From Myrica gale (lineage: Eukaryota > Streptophyta > Magnoliopsida > Fagales > Myricaceae): a stretch of DNA of 64,000 bases. Under the pieces are notes generated by a model. It worked only from the letters and a program-made list of their open reading frames with translations. It was not told the origin of the DNA and searched no databases. The stretch spans positions 2,750,001-2,814,000 of the forward strand of contig OZ005618.1 in NCBI GenBank assembly GCA_963930655.1, read 5' to 3'. Numbering within the stretch: the first letter of the stretch is position 1; each line of letters opens with the position of its first letter. The position numbers and the translations under genes are program-made. Below, piece by piece: positions 33,434 to 46,900 of this stretch.

Positions 33434-36400
33434 TGGTCAACAATCTCTTCTTTTTCTAGACAGCAAGAAAACCAACCTGGGAAAAAGGTCTTGTCTGAAT
33501 CTTGTCCAAATGGGGTGGTTTCTGTCTGCTTTTCCTCAGTTTGGATTTGCAGCTGTGATTACATCTCTCGTTTGCTTGCATTTGCCCCAAAAAGAGAAAG
33601 GGAATCTTTTGTACTCCACTGTAATATATAAGCATAGTACAAATAATAAATTTGAAATTGATTTACATAATTCTGATTTTGGATTACTATCCAGCTGCCC
33701 AATTTCTTTATTTATGGGTGGGCTTCTATGGGGGTTTTTAGTAACCATTTTTACTATCTTCTTTCTGGGTTTTGTTCTTTTGGAGCTAGACAGGATTATG
33801 GAAACTGCCTTCAAAAGAAAAACCAGCTTGCTAGAATTGCTAGATTTAGATTCCCAAACATCTTGATGCAACTTTAATGTCCTTGACTCCTAAAGCAACC
33901 AACCTTCAAAAATTTTGATACCCTTCTTAACTTTCTTTTGTCATCTTCTTTTCCCTTTCTAGTTGGAAATACACCCAGAGAACGAAATGCATCATGGGGT
34001 AATAATCTTTCTACAAACTCTTTACCTTTACAATGCTTCAAAATGAAAAGCCAAATTAAAGAGTGCCATATAGATCATGTCGATCGAGAATTCGATCATG
34101 GTGGAATAATTCTTGCCTACATCACTTTTTCCTCCATGATTGAGTAGAAAGAAAATAATCTGTGGATTCTCTAGCTGTGTGGACATACACATGTTTGTTC
34201 CTGAACGAGGTGACAACATCATATAACTAAAGAAATTCTTAAATCCTTTCCAATACAGTGAAAGTGTAACCCAGCAAGCAAAGGTCCTTATGTAAACCAA
34301 TTAGATTTCTCTTGAAGCCACTATCTATTTATATCTATATATACATATATAGTGGTAAGTGACCTCACCATCATTATCTTCACCATATTCAATTCCCCCC
34401 CCCCCCCATTATTTTGGCCGCGCTTCATTGGGCCATTTGCTACGACTTCAAGAAGACAAAAGGTAATCTCTCTTGCCCCACGTATATATCTTGCATAGAT
34501 TACCAAGTTATAGGCATTGACGCACAAGTGCCCAACCATTGGTGTACGTACGTAGCGTGTTGCTTGAAAACAAAAGAAAAAACTGGGAAATGGGTTTGCA
34601 CGACTTGGGTGCAAACTTGTGAACATTGCGACAAAAGTAAAGACAAGAGCATGAAAAAGATTTGGGAATCTGACAACTGTAGATGGGGTCAAAATCGAAA
34701 TGAGGGTATAAATTGCTTTTGCTTTTTCCCATTTAAATTGCTCGACAACTAAAAGGGTGTTAAATCACTTTGATAATGACACTAGTGACAAACTTTGGAT
34801 ATCATCTCGACTTAAGTATCGGATCATTAGTCCAACAATGACAAGGGGTTGGTCGTGGCTTTTTAGGCTTTACGTTGAGGGGACTTCTTGGGCTTTCACC
34901 ACATGTACTTTTTTTTTTGTAAGTTTGTACCTCATTGTACTGGGAGGAGCCAAGATATGTGGGTATTCCCATTTCTTTCACGGTGGGTTTGTCGACTGAA
35001 ATCCAGACAACGTCAATTCACGATTTTTACGTGCTTCTTCCAATTTGCCTTTTTCTTGGTCTGATTTAAGTGGCTATATATATATATATATATATAGGTA
35101 GGTGTCACTCTTAGAATTTAAACACTAATAGTGTAAGGATAGGTCACTATTTCATGGTTCTTTTTGTCGGTAATGGTTAAGCTTTTGAGACTTTGGGTTT
35201 TCTTTTCTCTAATTATCTCCTTAAGATTAATATCTCTTAAGTGCTACTTATTTTTTAGGTCATTCTAGTAGCTATTAAATATATAATAATTACTCGATTT
35301 GTGTAGAATAAGAAGACTGCACAAGTTTCGAGATTAATCGAGATGCAGATAAAATAGTTCGGACACTAAATTATTAAAAATAAATAAAAATTCATCTTTG
35401 CTACAAAGAAAAATGACTTGTAAATTTTCTTCCCATCAAACTAATGATAATATTCTCGATCAATTAATTAACACACAACCTCCAACATTATAATTGCACG
35501 TGGTTATGGGCATGGCTGGAATTATCTCCGAATGATAATTGCTTGGTCATGATCTCTGGTTATTATAATATCTTAAATGGAAATCAGGAGGCGTCATTAT
35601 TAGAACATATAAAGAAGACAATCTACCTAGCTCTTCGGCTTCACATCTACCCTAGCTAACAACGAGTCCAAGACTCCAAGCAAACAATAATTAAAGGTAA
35701 ATGCATGATTGGAACCGCCCGCATGAATCATCAGCCGGCATAAGGTTGATAGTTTCACTAATTAATCAATTACAACTAATTAATTAAAGATTTCACCCAA
35801 GTTTTAATTTATTATGCCGGCAGCTAGCTGGTGATCCAAAACAGTATTGTTTGATTCAGATCATGATCTAGCTAGTGGTAATCAAGCGTATTTTAATAAA
35901 AACGGTTCATGGTGATGAAAGTCATGAAGCATACAGCTCTATGGGTAAGTGTTTTTTTTCTCTCTTTTGACCGCATGAAATACCTAGAGTTCTAAGGTCA
36001 GCCGATGAACTCGAAGGTAACACAGGGAAAAGAGAAAAGAATCAAGTTTTCATTTTTTTTTTATCTTTTAACTTGGAAAGAAGTGCATCAACCGCTTTTG
36101 TTTTTCTTGGGCTCAAATCATGAGATACTTGTATGCTTTTGATGCATATGCTTCCTTTTCTAGAGAGAGAAAGAGATAGATTAGAAGGAAAGGTTTTATA
36201 TATGACATGTACGCCATGTCGATCTTTAAGCATTCACTAGTGGAATTCATTAGATGCAAATCGAAGATTTAGTGCTTCGGAGCTGAGATTTGATGTCCTT
36301 TCCCGGGGGGTAAGTGGTACCTATGGTTTTTGGAGTTAGATATTTAATTAGCTTTTATTTGGGGTCACATCTATCCAGTTTCAAAATGCATGCAAACTGT

Positions 36401-36598
36401 TTTAGACGGAAACTTTTTTTGTGGGGTGGGGCGTTTGTTTACTTGTGGCCAGCCTTAGGGCTTAGGCTCCCCTAAGCATATATTTGGCCTGGTTAGACTA
36501 TAGGCTAGGAGAAGCATAAAATTAAAGCTTCCATGGTTGTCGGTTGGGAGTTGGGACGTCTGAAAGTTCATGTGGAGCCTCAGGAACCTCTCCCACGT

Positions 36599-36603
<5 letters not shown>
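33434..36603. other. Intergenic, no gene seen
   Basis: Probably begins with the rest of the ERF 3' UTR. It holds a C13 run (34395-34407) and a (TA)11 tract (35075-35096). Short frames have no recognisable domains. Confidence 0.45.

Positions 36604-36659
<56 letters not shown>
36604..36659. repeat. (AT)28 microsatellite
   Basis: 56 uninterrupted bases of alternating A and T. The reading frames crossing it (Ile-Tyr repeats) are artefacts of the repeat. Confidence 0.98.
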
Positions 36660-36661
<2 letters not shown>

Positions 36662-36893
36662 TCGACATGCATCCCTCTCCCAGAGCAACAATCCAAGATT
36701 CCCCCAAAACAAGAGACATGACAACATCACCAGGTATGAGAAACCAACTACGTAAATTGAAGCAAAGCCAAATAACAGCTATGCTGGGTGCGCACTACTC
36801 GTACGCCCGCCCTGTCCTGAACTCACTGAAAGAAAGTACTACCAATTAGCTCAGTTTTAAAAACGAATGGTTAATATTTTCGGAGTGTCGAGG

Positions 36894-37987
36894 CAGTGGC
36901 GGAACCAGGACTCAAGTGGAGGGGGGGCGAACTCCTAAGGCGAAAAGACATCTCAAAATTTTTTCCTACGTAATGCAAAATGTGTCTTAGAATTAAAATA
37001 TCAAAAATTAAGGACTAAAAGCATTAAAAATATTGAAATACACGTACCGTACTATTTACTGAGACTGTAAGGTGGAAATTGGATCCTACGGTTCTTCATA
37101 TTATGAAAACGTTGCAAAATAGCTTCGTTCTCAATAGTTTCAAAGATTTCCCTCTCGGTGTATACTACCATGCTATTATTCATCAATTCATCTATCATCT
37201 TATTACGCAACTCAATCTTGATAATCTTCATTGCAGATAACTCTCTCTCCTTAAGCAGATAAACTAATAGATATAGAGTATGATTTCTTCTCTCAACCAT
37301 ATTCATAGCAAGATCTCTAATATCTTGAAACCCAGAAAAATCATCAGTATTTCTCACATTATCAATATAGGTGTGAAGTTGATGTCTAAGAATCATACGA
37401 TCAGTTGCTGAGAAATCTTCTGGATAAAACTCAGCACTTCCACACGAAAATGATGAAAATAAGTAATTGTTTATCAAAAACTTTATCCATTATCTAAACA
37501 AAACAAAACGAAAATAAACAATTCACAAAAACCAACAACTCACAAATTCAATTTCAATTTTAACAACTTCTCAAAAACCAACATAAGTCCTGACCTCCAA
37601 CCAACAATCCACTAGATCGTTTTTAAAATTTCTAATAGGGTTTTAGGATACAAAGTACCTGAATAAGCCCACCACCAAGCAAAATTAAGATCAATTAAAC
37701 AATACTCAGAGTCCAAACATTGTTTACTTTTTGATAGAAGCCCTTAGACTGTTAGACACAAAAAAAAAATTATTTACATCAATTGAAAGTTGAAACCAAC
37801 ACGTTTACACTTTTAGACAACAACAGTCAACATTCAACAATTACGTTAAAAAAAATCAAGGGGGGCGGGCTAGGGTGGGGGGCGGGCCTGAGGACAAATA
37901 CGTTAAAAAATGATAATAATAAAAACAAAATTACAGATCTAAGGGGTGGCAAGCGCCCCCCCTTGCCACCCCTTCGGTCCGCCACTG
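36894..37987 (-). mobile_element. hAT transposon, MYM-type, deletion derivative, 1.1 kb
   Basis: Termini cagtggcgga and tccgccactg are inverted repeats. They are flanked by tgtcgagg (36886-36893) and tatcgagg (37988-37995), an 8 bp hAT duplication with one mismatch. The interior keeps only the tail of the transposase. Confidence 0.88.
37052..37477 (-). pseudogene. hAT transposase C-terminal fragment (zinc finger MYM1-like)
   Basis: A frame of 141 codons with AEFYPEDFSATDRMILRHQL, LVYLLKERELSAMKIIKI and ELRNKM, motifs of the C-terminal part of plant TTF/DUF4371-type hAT transposases. Where relatives have about 15 residues ending in VERAFSAMKI, this copy jumps straight from LLKEREL to SAMKI, so the dimerisation motif is deleted. 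The N-terminal two thirds are missing. Confidence 0.75.
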
Positions 37988-37995
37988 TATCGAGG

Positions 37996-39477
37996 TGTTG
38001 TTTTTCTCAAAATTAATTGATGTCAGATAAGCAGTATTATTCAAATCTTTTATTACATTCAACATTGTATCAGTGAACTTATTCTAAGAGCGCGCTCGCA
38101 GACAGCAACATTATAGAACTCTCAATATATTACTTGACTTGAGGGCATATCGATCATGCATGTGCCAGATGCCTCGATTTAACCCACATTAACACTTCCC
38201 TTTATTTGCAAACTCTAACAAGTAGGCGTATCTTGTTTCTCTGCTCTTCAGCTTGTCTCTAAACTCTCTCGAATTCTCAAAACATCCATTCTATGGCGAT
38301 AAGAAGTCGATTGAAAACTAATATATATCCATTTCGCACGTTTCGATCTTCTTTTAATCGTCGAGAAGGTATAATAAGCGCCATAACACCGAATATTCGT
38401 TTGCTTCTTATTTTAGCCATAACCATAAGTTTGTGTCGCCATCCGGTAAAAGATTAAAAGCTGGAATTTCTCGATGCTTCCAAAAAAGGGTCTTTGGTCA
38501 AGTTGATCAAATTATTGGACATGAGTTGATAGTGATATATAAGATAATCGCATTAAACCTTTATTAACTTAATTATATATATGTGTGTGTCATGATTAAT
38601 AGGACAAAATTATTAAAAGAAGAACTGCTAGGAAAGATTCACGTGGAACATGTCCATCCTTTTCTTTTTGTTTCTTTTTCCAAAATTTTCAAAGCCAACT
38701 TGTCAAAATAATCATGATGATTGAACCAGTTGGTCCGAACCGGCAGATATTTTGCACAAAAGATCGTGGAAGTTGCATTAATACATTCAGGGGTCGTCAC
38801 GTTTGTCTGCCAACCACCACTTTAGTCTATTGTTTTAGCCCTCTTAAGGCATGCATGCAGTTTGCATTATTTTCCAAATTTTATGAATGATTGATTTTAA
38901 AATATAGTTATTATATTCATGAGAGTCTCCAATATTTTCAAGAGTGAATGGTGCCATCGCATTAGAAAATGCAGATCTCAAGTTAATATCAAGAGATTTG
39001 TGATCATGTTAATTAGCAAAAGAACAAAAATAATATTATAATATGCTAACAAGCTTTAAGAACACAAACATACATTCAAGATTTTGCTTGATCTGTTGGC
39101 CAATGAAAATAGATATAATATTCCCTATGGGAAAATAAAATTGGACCTATATATGTCCTATAATTTTCCATTCCTATATATGGAAGAGTTTAAAAAATAC
39201 ATACTTTTTAAAGATTCGGTCTCTAAAGTTGTAGGCGATTAATTTTTTAAGCCCCATGATCAGAACCCTGCAGACAGCATGCAACCTCAGAGATATATAT
39301 CTCTAATTATTAATAAACTGAATTCTTTGACAGTAAATATATATATATACACCCTGCCGTCTGCATGCAGGGTTCTGATCATAAGATCAGAGAGGCTTCT
39401 ATATGCGAGAGAGGATGCATGCTGCATGTAACAGACCCTCTTTTCACGTGGTAGCTAGCTTACAAATACAGCTAAAC
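37996..39477. other. Intergenic with one hairpin
   Basis: No gene recognised. It contains the inverted repeat at 39256-39382. Confidence 0.4.
39256..39382. repeat. 127 bp hairpin with perfect 17 bp stem
   Basis: atgatcagaaccctgca (39256-39272) is the exact reverse complement of tgcagggttctgatcat (39366-39382). After a 4 nt bulge the pairing goes on for about seven more bases (gacagca against gccgtctgc side). The loop carries its own small palindrome, agagatatatatctct. It matches no miRNA family I know; it may be a MITE remnant or a small-RNA precursor. Confidence 0.5.
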
Positions 39478-39987
39478 TGAGGGTGAGCATATATTCCAGT
39501 TCAAACCGAAATTTTTGGTTCCGGCCATTTTCAGTATCGGAATCGGATCTCATTTTAGGAAAATTTCGGAATCGGAAATTTCCGGTTTCGGTATAATTTT
39601 TAAAATTTTTTAAAATTTTTGTAATTTTAATTTAGAATTTGTCTCTTTCAATTTAGATGATTTGATGAATGTTTAGTTGTTTATTTATTTTTATGATTAA
39701 TTGTTTTTTTAGTAGTTTTTTTTTTGTAAATATAATTTTGAGTTTATTTTGTTTTGGAATTTAGTTTTTTAGTTGTAATTTTAATTTAGAGTTGTTTGGC
39801 CCACAAAACACAACTCAAAAAATTCGTTTTTGGGTCAATGAACCCAAATTAAATCTGTCTTTTTAGGCCCATATAAGGAATCAGAATTTCTGGTTTCGTT
39901 CCGATTTATTCTGGAACGGAACCGGAATAAAAACTTTGATTCCAGTGAGTACCGGAATGGCCCTGTCCGTTCCCGTGCCCACCGTTA
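39478..39987. mobile_element. hAT-type MITE, 510 bp, with perfect 8 bp duplication
   Basis: agctaaac occurs at 39470-39477 and 39988-39995. The ends tgagggtgagca and tgcccaccgtta are imperfect inverted repeats (9 of 12). Subterminal stretches rich in cggaatcggaa / ttccggtt occur near both ends. No transposase coding. Confidence 0.82.
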
Positions 39988-41874
39988 AGCTAAACGTTAT
40001 AATATGGTCTAGCTAGACACACTTTTTGGTTCTTCTTCTTTTTCTTTCCAAGTATATCAAATGGCTTAGCTAGACTCGCTTATGGTATACGTACCTTATG
40101 ATATTTTTAATACATCACGAGTTGGTATAATATATTATTCGTTCTTTAAAATTGATAATAATTTATGTTATGATTACGATCTGTTAACTTAACTATGCAC
40201 TTCCATCGGTTAACTTAGACACCGTGCTTAAACCTCTTGTTAGCATTTTGATCATGTAGTCCTTAGATTTCATATAAATTACCAGGAAAGGTCCTCATAT
40301 GAGCAGAAAATATTCATTGTTTGTTTTGATATTTTTCTTAGATATATGGGTTCGAAATTTGGAGGGCATCGAAGGGGTCGAAGAAGTGTACGTACGATTG
40401 CCTCCATTAGATCTTTTCATGTGATTGATTTAGGACGAAATTTCTAGCACATTCTCTCAAGGGTACTAAAGAAAAGGAACAAATGAATGACAGCTCAAAG
40501 GAAATAGCCGGATGAAAAGAAAAAAGGAACAAAGAGAGAGAGAGGAAGGGCGGAAACTTGGGGCGCATACTGGAATAATATCTTTATATGTAGAAGCCAG
40601 AAGGCAACTGCATCCATGGTTTTCTTTCACCAAAAACTGCATGAACGTTCTTTGTTCATGCAAGAAATGAATTACAGCAAGAAAGTTCTTTACACACTGT
40701 TCATGAACGTTGTTGCAAGGCATGCAAAGATTCCAGACATCATGACTGGCCAAGAATACTTCTGGAATAGAGGGTATCATTAATTTTCTGATCCCATGTG
40801 ACATATATGATAGTAAAAATATCTGGAAACCTTGATTAAGAATCCAAGGGCTGAAAGTTCCATTTTTGTAAGTTTCCTGGTATCATTCTGTACCACAGGT
40901 TGCTAAAATAAGATTGACAAGTAAACCAAAAATTTGACAGGGTGCATGGTCGATCCATCTGTCAATCGCCGGGTTCTTTTTCCCTTGTCTGAACGCCCTC
41001 TGAGGCATGTGCTTGTGTGGTATAGGACAGTCATGCATAGAGTGCAAATAAAGTGCAGTTACCAAATTAATTACATGAATTTAGTATCTTTTCTGTGCAA
41101 ATTATCTTCAAAGGGTTTGAATATCTTCTTAATTCCTTTCTCATTACTCAGTGCTTCAAAACTGCGAAGAGGTCTAACCTTCCTGGAGCAGAGATTATTG
41201 AATCAAATCTTGTCTATTTTTGGGGTTCTCAGCAAATTCAAAAAAAAAATTTGAATATACTTTTCGCCCTAAGACTATTGAGGTTCTAACATTTTGCACT
41301 CTAAATATTTCACCCATCAACTGTCAATCATTTACACTTTACACCACCTACTATTAATTTAAACGGAAATTTTACGATTTTTTCTTCATATTTTTTATAA
41401 TTATATTTTTATGGAGATAATTTTTTTATTTTATTGAACCATAATAACAATTTCAGTCCAAATTATTGATTGAGGATGTGAAGTATGAACTGTTGGTAGT
41501 TGAGGAATGACAAATAATGAAATTGATAAACAGAGTGCAAACTGTGAGATCAAGTGACAAAAAGTATATCCCAAAAAAAAGAGTACTACTATTCAATTCA
41601 AACGTAATGTTGACGTGAGAGTGATCGCATGGAAACGCAACTACTGAACGTGATACTAAACTAACCTGTACTGCTGTACAAGTACAACACTTCTCGTCTG
41701 CCAATGAATAAAGGTTAGAAGAAAATGTATATATATGATTTATGAAGGCAATGTACCTCAAAAGTAACATCGTTTTCGACTGTACCGACTACCGAGGGTC
41801 CTGTCACACTTTAAACATAATTAGAATGGCAGCTACAAATTAATTACGTACCCCCCAACCCCCAACAATATAGG

Positions 41875-42060
41875 TGTTGTATGAACCTTAATAATTTGAG
41901 TCCAAAAATTTAAGTTTAATAATAAAAAATTCATCACATAATTTTTTATTATTATAATATTTATTAAAAATTTCGCTCTCTTCACTTTTTCACCAACTCT
42001 CATAACATATCTTTACTTTATAATATTTCTCAAATTCCAATACCCAAAATTACCTCCCTC
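41875..42060. repeat. Tourist-like MITE, second subfamily
   Basis: Inverted near-copy of 27850-28045, sharing taattttttattattataat, actttttcaccaactctc and tttactttataatatttctc. Confidence 0.65.
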
Positions 42061-43264
42061 AAATAATACAGAGGACAAATGCAGAGATATATATGTACAG
42101 TACTAGTAATATAAATGGAGATAAGAAAAACAAGGCAACTCCAACTGCTGCGTACGAAGCTCTGGTTACGTTTCTGGTCCATTAATGAGAAAGGCAGAGG
42201 ATGGCCCCGGCCTTGACGACGCACAAATATTTTCTGTTTCTGGGCATTGAGGCCCTCAATGAGTACGTACGTACTTATCTTCGCAGTGCTACTTGCGTTT
42301 TCCCAGGCCCCAGCTCGTCTCTCCTACGAGCACTTTGGTCCAACTTGCCTGATGCCTGAAGCTCCACGTCTTGTTCTATAGCTAGAGGGCCAAAATCGTT
42401 CGGTTTGGCATCTTCATCACCCACGTTCACGTTGTTGTGGGGGTGGATTTCGACAGACGTACATGATGGGCATGTGAATGCGAAATTAATTGGCTTCTCA
42501 GTTCTCTCTCTATCAGTGGACATGTCTGGTCGCCGTCTAAAACTGTCCAAACATAGTTAATGGATGCTTTGGACTAAAGATTTTAGAGGAGGATTTTCCA
42601 AAATAAAAAAAATTAAATCAAGTAAAAATAAAAGCCTTAATTTAATAATAAAAATAATTTATATTTATATTTATATCCGATTGCAACTTAAATTTTCCCA
42701 TTTCTAGATGCAGCTCAATGACCTTTTTCTCCTCTCTCTCTCTCTACCCCAATCACTCCCTTGGCCATTTATGTTCTCGTATATTTTCCTGCTGGGTGGA
42801 GTGTGGACCACCAATTAAATGCCTAGAAATTCAACCTCCTTCCATTACATTTTACCCCCATCCGGCTCCACAGCGTTTAGTAATTTGTCTCCTCTGCCGG
42901 GGGCCTAATAATATGATCCTTCTGACTTCTGAGAGGTACTAAACAAATTCTGAACAGTTTATAATTAGCCTAGAAAAGGATAAAAGCAAGAAACAAAAAA
43001 AAAAGAACAATCAGGCTGATATAGCGTGAAGGTCAGGGCCCAAAGAAGAGTTTAGTTAAATGGGCCAGATCCAAATATAGGCCTAGCTTCGTCAAACCTG
43101 GGTAGGCCCAAATGGAGGTGTCTATCAAACTTAGTCCGGCCCATGACTTTCAGACTTGCTGCTCGGGCTTGTGTCCATGGGCCATGGCCACAGGCCACCT
43201 ATATTGCTTTTTATTTTTTATTTTTGTTTATATTTTAAGAAAACAATTAGCCTGACGGAGATAT

Positions 43265-43450
43265 ATGTTGGACTTGTTTGAATCCTATTTGAATTAATAT
43301 TAAAAAATTAATCAAATAATTTTTTATTATTATAATATTTATTAAAAATCTTCTATCTTCATTTTTTCACCGACGCTTATAAAATATATATTTTTTCATA
43401 AATAATAATATTTTACAAACCTTAATACTCAAAATTTCTATGCTAAAACA
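43265..43450. repeat. Tourist-like MITE, second subfamily, more decayed
   Basis: Same order of motifs as 41875-42060: aattttttattattataata, then tttttcaccgacgcttataa, then aatactcaaaattt. Confidence 0.55.
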
Positions 43451-43975
43451 ACACCGTTACCTTCTCAAGCGCTTGAATTTGGACTCTTGGACAAAAAATT
43501 TTGGATATTCGTTTTTCCCCCCAAAAATTCTGCAAATGTTTGGAAACTTGTCGGGGTTATCCAATAATATTTTCTATAAAGTAATTTAAATCCTACTTTT
43601 GACTAAATAATCTAAATCATCTAAGTTAACGTTTATCGTTTTAAAAAATTATTAATTTTACTTAATTTAATCATATATTTGTATTTAAAATCACAAGATA
43701 AAATGAAACTTGAGAGAATGTCTTTTTTTTTTTCTTTAATGAGAAAAGATAAAGGATTAGGCGAAGAGCTCACGGGTAGCAAACGAAGGCCGGCCCCATA
43801 AGATCGGTTCCTCTTTCCTTGTCCTGCTCCACCGCAACCAAGGGGATTCCGAAACTCCGAAAAACATCCGATTCTCTGCTCGTCTGAGCAAGTCCCTAGG
43901 GTCCCCCAATTCCGATTCCATTCCCTCCTCCCTCTTTTGAACTCCTAAGGCGTCAGTTTCGAGGGGGAGAGAGAG

Positions 43976-46900
43976 ATGGCTCTGACGCAGAAGCTTCATG
44001 AAGCTTTCAAAGGGACCGTGGAGAGGATCACGGCGGCCCGCACTGTCTCCGCCTTCAAGGAGAAAGGCGTTCTCAGCGTCTCCGAGTTCGTCATCGCCGG
44101 CGATAACCTGGTTTCCAAATGCCCCACCTGGTCGTGGTATTTATTTTCCTTCCTCTCTCGCTCGCTCGCTCCCCCGCCAAAAGATAACCAGTAACTTGAA
44201 GGATTGGCTGGCATTTCAATTTGGAAACTTTAAGTAATATTTCTTGGAGCTAGCCATTGATACCCTCAAAATCACTAACTTGGATGAACTACAGTATTGA
44301 AAGTGCGGTCTTGTAGCTGGTATCGGTTAGAATTTAGTCAACTAATGTAAAAGAAATGAAAATTTTGGTCTTCCCAGCACCCTGCTAAAGTCAGAAATTT
44401 TCTGGTTTTAGCCGAGATATTTGAGACCAAAAAACACCCTATCAAATTATCAATTGGAAAATACATAATTTCAGTTTTCGAGCCTTCATAGCATATATGA
44501 AAATGAAAGTGGTCTTGTACCAATTTTTGGACCTTTTTCTTTATGATTTGCTGACCCGGTCGTGATCATGAGCAGGTCTAGTTCTAGTTCTATGTGACGT
44601 CCATTGCTTTCTGTGAGTTATCAATAACGGCAAGAATTCAGTTAAATCGTGTTTCTGGGATTTCTTGTTAATTTTCCTTCACGTAAATATTCCATTCTTC
44701 AAATATACTTCGAGTCTGTTTTGGTTTAGTTTGACAAGTTGAGTTCCTCTCGATGGGTTTATTGTGTCAGGGAATCAGGGGAGCAAAACAAGAGGAAGAC
44801 GTACCTACCTCCTGAAAAGCAGTTCTTAATTACTAGAAATGGTAAAAAAAAATTCTGTCTTTTCCTGATTCATATTTGTTCTGGACTCATTTGACTCAAT
44901 GACCGCAGTAGGAGAGTACTGAGATTGGTTGAGGCTTTACATCTCCTTCCTTCATTTTTTGATAGTAACAATTTCTTAATTTCCTAGTTTTGTTGCTTGT
45001 TTGAACTAGTGATTTCGGTATAGTCCCTTGTACTGTCTTCATTTTTTCTAAGCTTATAAAAAAAAATTGATAGTAAGAAATATATTTTAATGCTCCTTTT
45101 GTCAATTGGAAAGTGGAGAGAGAAAAAAGTAAACTACTAGGTGGACTTATCAAAGTTGGCGGGAAATAAAACTATCTTCCGTTCTCTTTCTGTCCTGAAT
45201 ACTCAAACCATATAAATTGGTCCCTCCCTTTTCAGTCCCTTGTCTACGAAGGGCTGCATCTGTTGAAGAGGAATATGAAGCTACAGGTGGGGAGGTTCTT
45301 CTTGATAATGAGGACAATGATGGCTGGTTGGCAACCCATGGGAAGCCAAAGGGTATGATATCTTTTGAAGTAGAAATCAGAATGTGAGTCAAATATCTGT
45401 ATTTACCATCTTCTTCCGTTTTCTGAAGATAAAAGTGATGAGGTGGAAAACTTGCCTTCTATAGAGACCTTAGAGATCAGCAGGAACAAGGCCATAAAGC
45501 CAATCCCTTCAGAATTGGGGGATGAGGATGAAGATGATATTCCTGACATGGCCGATTATGATGAACCTGACAACCTTATTGAAACAGATGCAGTAAGTTG
45601 TTATGTTGTGCCTTGTTGTCAACTGGTACAAATTATAAATAATTAGCTTCCACTCTTTTAATGCTTAATAATACATGCAAGTACTTGTTGAAGAGTGCAG
45701 AAAAAAATACTTGTTCTAGGATTGATGTTCCTCTTGTACTCTTATTTCCTGCATTGGTGTTGGGAGCTCAAGCTTGCATGATTATATTGGTTTCTATGTT
45801 TAGCAGAGCAAAACTTCCTATCTTTTTTCTTGATGTTGAAATATATTCTAGGAGATGCTACTTGAGTGATTTAATTATGCTAGCATAAGACAACGCTCTT
45901 TTGGTATGACTCTACTCTGCAACTTTGAACTACATTTCCATATTCTTTTGCATGAAATCAACATTTCTATTAACTATTATAAGTATCTTAAATTGATCCC
46001 TATTGGTCATGAATGGATTTTTCTGTTTCCTCATTTTGTTCTCTAAGCTATGCATTTATGTTGTTGTCTTGGATCTGTGTTCTGCAGGCAACACTGCCAT
46101 CTACATATCTTGTTGCTCAGGAACCTGATGAGGACAATATTTTACGGACTCGAACCTATGATGTCAGCATCACGTACGGCAGTTTTTTTTCCCCGGGTGT
46201 CACTTTCTCATTTAAAATGGTGGAACACCCGCTTGGTGAAGATAAAGTTTCTTTTTCTTTGGTTCATTTTTAATTGTGTTGATAATTTCTGTGTAGCTCA
46301 GTCAGAGACTCAGAAGTTAGTAGACTCCTGCTAACAGAAATATAATTTGTTGCACAGTTCATGAAATTTGATATAAATTCTATACGCATCCCGTGCATTC
46401 ATTTGTTGTCTAATCTTGTGTTATTTTCAGATATGATAAGTACTATCAGACTCCTCGTGTGTGGCTTACTGGGTATGATGAGGTTCGTCTCAGTATAATG
46501 CATTTTTCCTTGTTTCGAGGTTCCTAGGAGTATTAATACCTGCATTTGGTTCTTTTATCATTTGCTTTCTTACTACGGGGTCCTAAACGAACAATCCAGC
46601 TTGAGCGCTATATTTGAGGCATTAGGACTCAACTAAGGTCTTTCAGTTGAGCTACATTTGAGTTTAATTTTTTTTTTCTGCAGTCACTAACTTGAATTAT
46701 CTTGTCCATTGGAATTTCAGTTAACACATGCATGTAAAGGACTAACTAAAATCTTCTTTTCACTCATGTTAGTCAAAGATGCTTTTGCAACCGGAGCTTG
46801 TACTTGAAGATGTTAGTCAAGATCATGCACGCAAAACAGTAAGCCTTTTGCTCAGAAATAAATCAATTTTCTCATATTATCAGCTTGTGTCTGCTAGGAA

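Larger units (their letters stand above)
39996..43975. other. Intergenic, no gene seen, several MITE remnants
   Basis: Contains the two MITEs listed below and AT-rich DNA. A 91-codon minus-strand frame at 42275-42550 has no recognisable domain. The last 200 bp before 43976 become GC-richer and are the probable ATG3 promoter and leader; no clear TATA box. Confidence 0.45.

Noticed and set aside
33380-33866. Overlapping frames of 83 and 118 codons after the ERF gene
   Set aside because: They start in the foldback element or 3' UTR and show no domain or codon-use signal.
36455-36849. Several frames with Ile-Tyr repeats
   Set aside because: Created by the (AT)28 tract on both strands.
42275-42550. 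91-codon minus-strand frame with a CPSC motif
   Set aside because: No family recognised, no partner Cys pair for a zinc finger, no neighbouring exons; too weak to call a gene.
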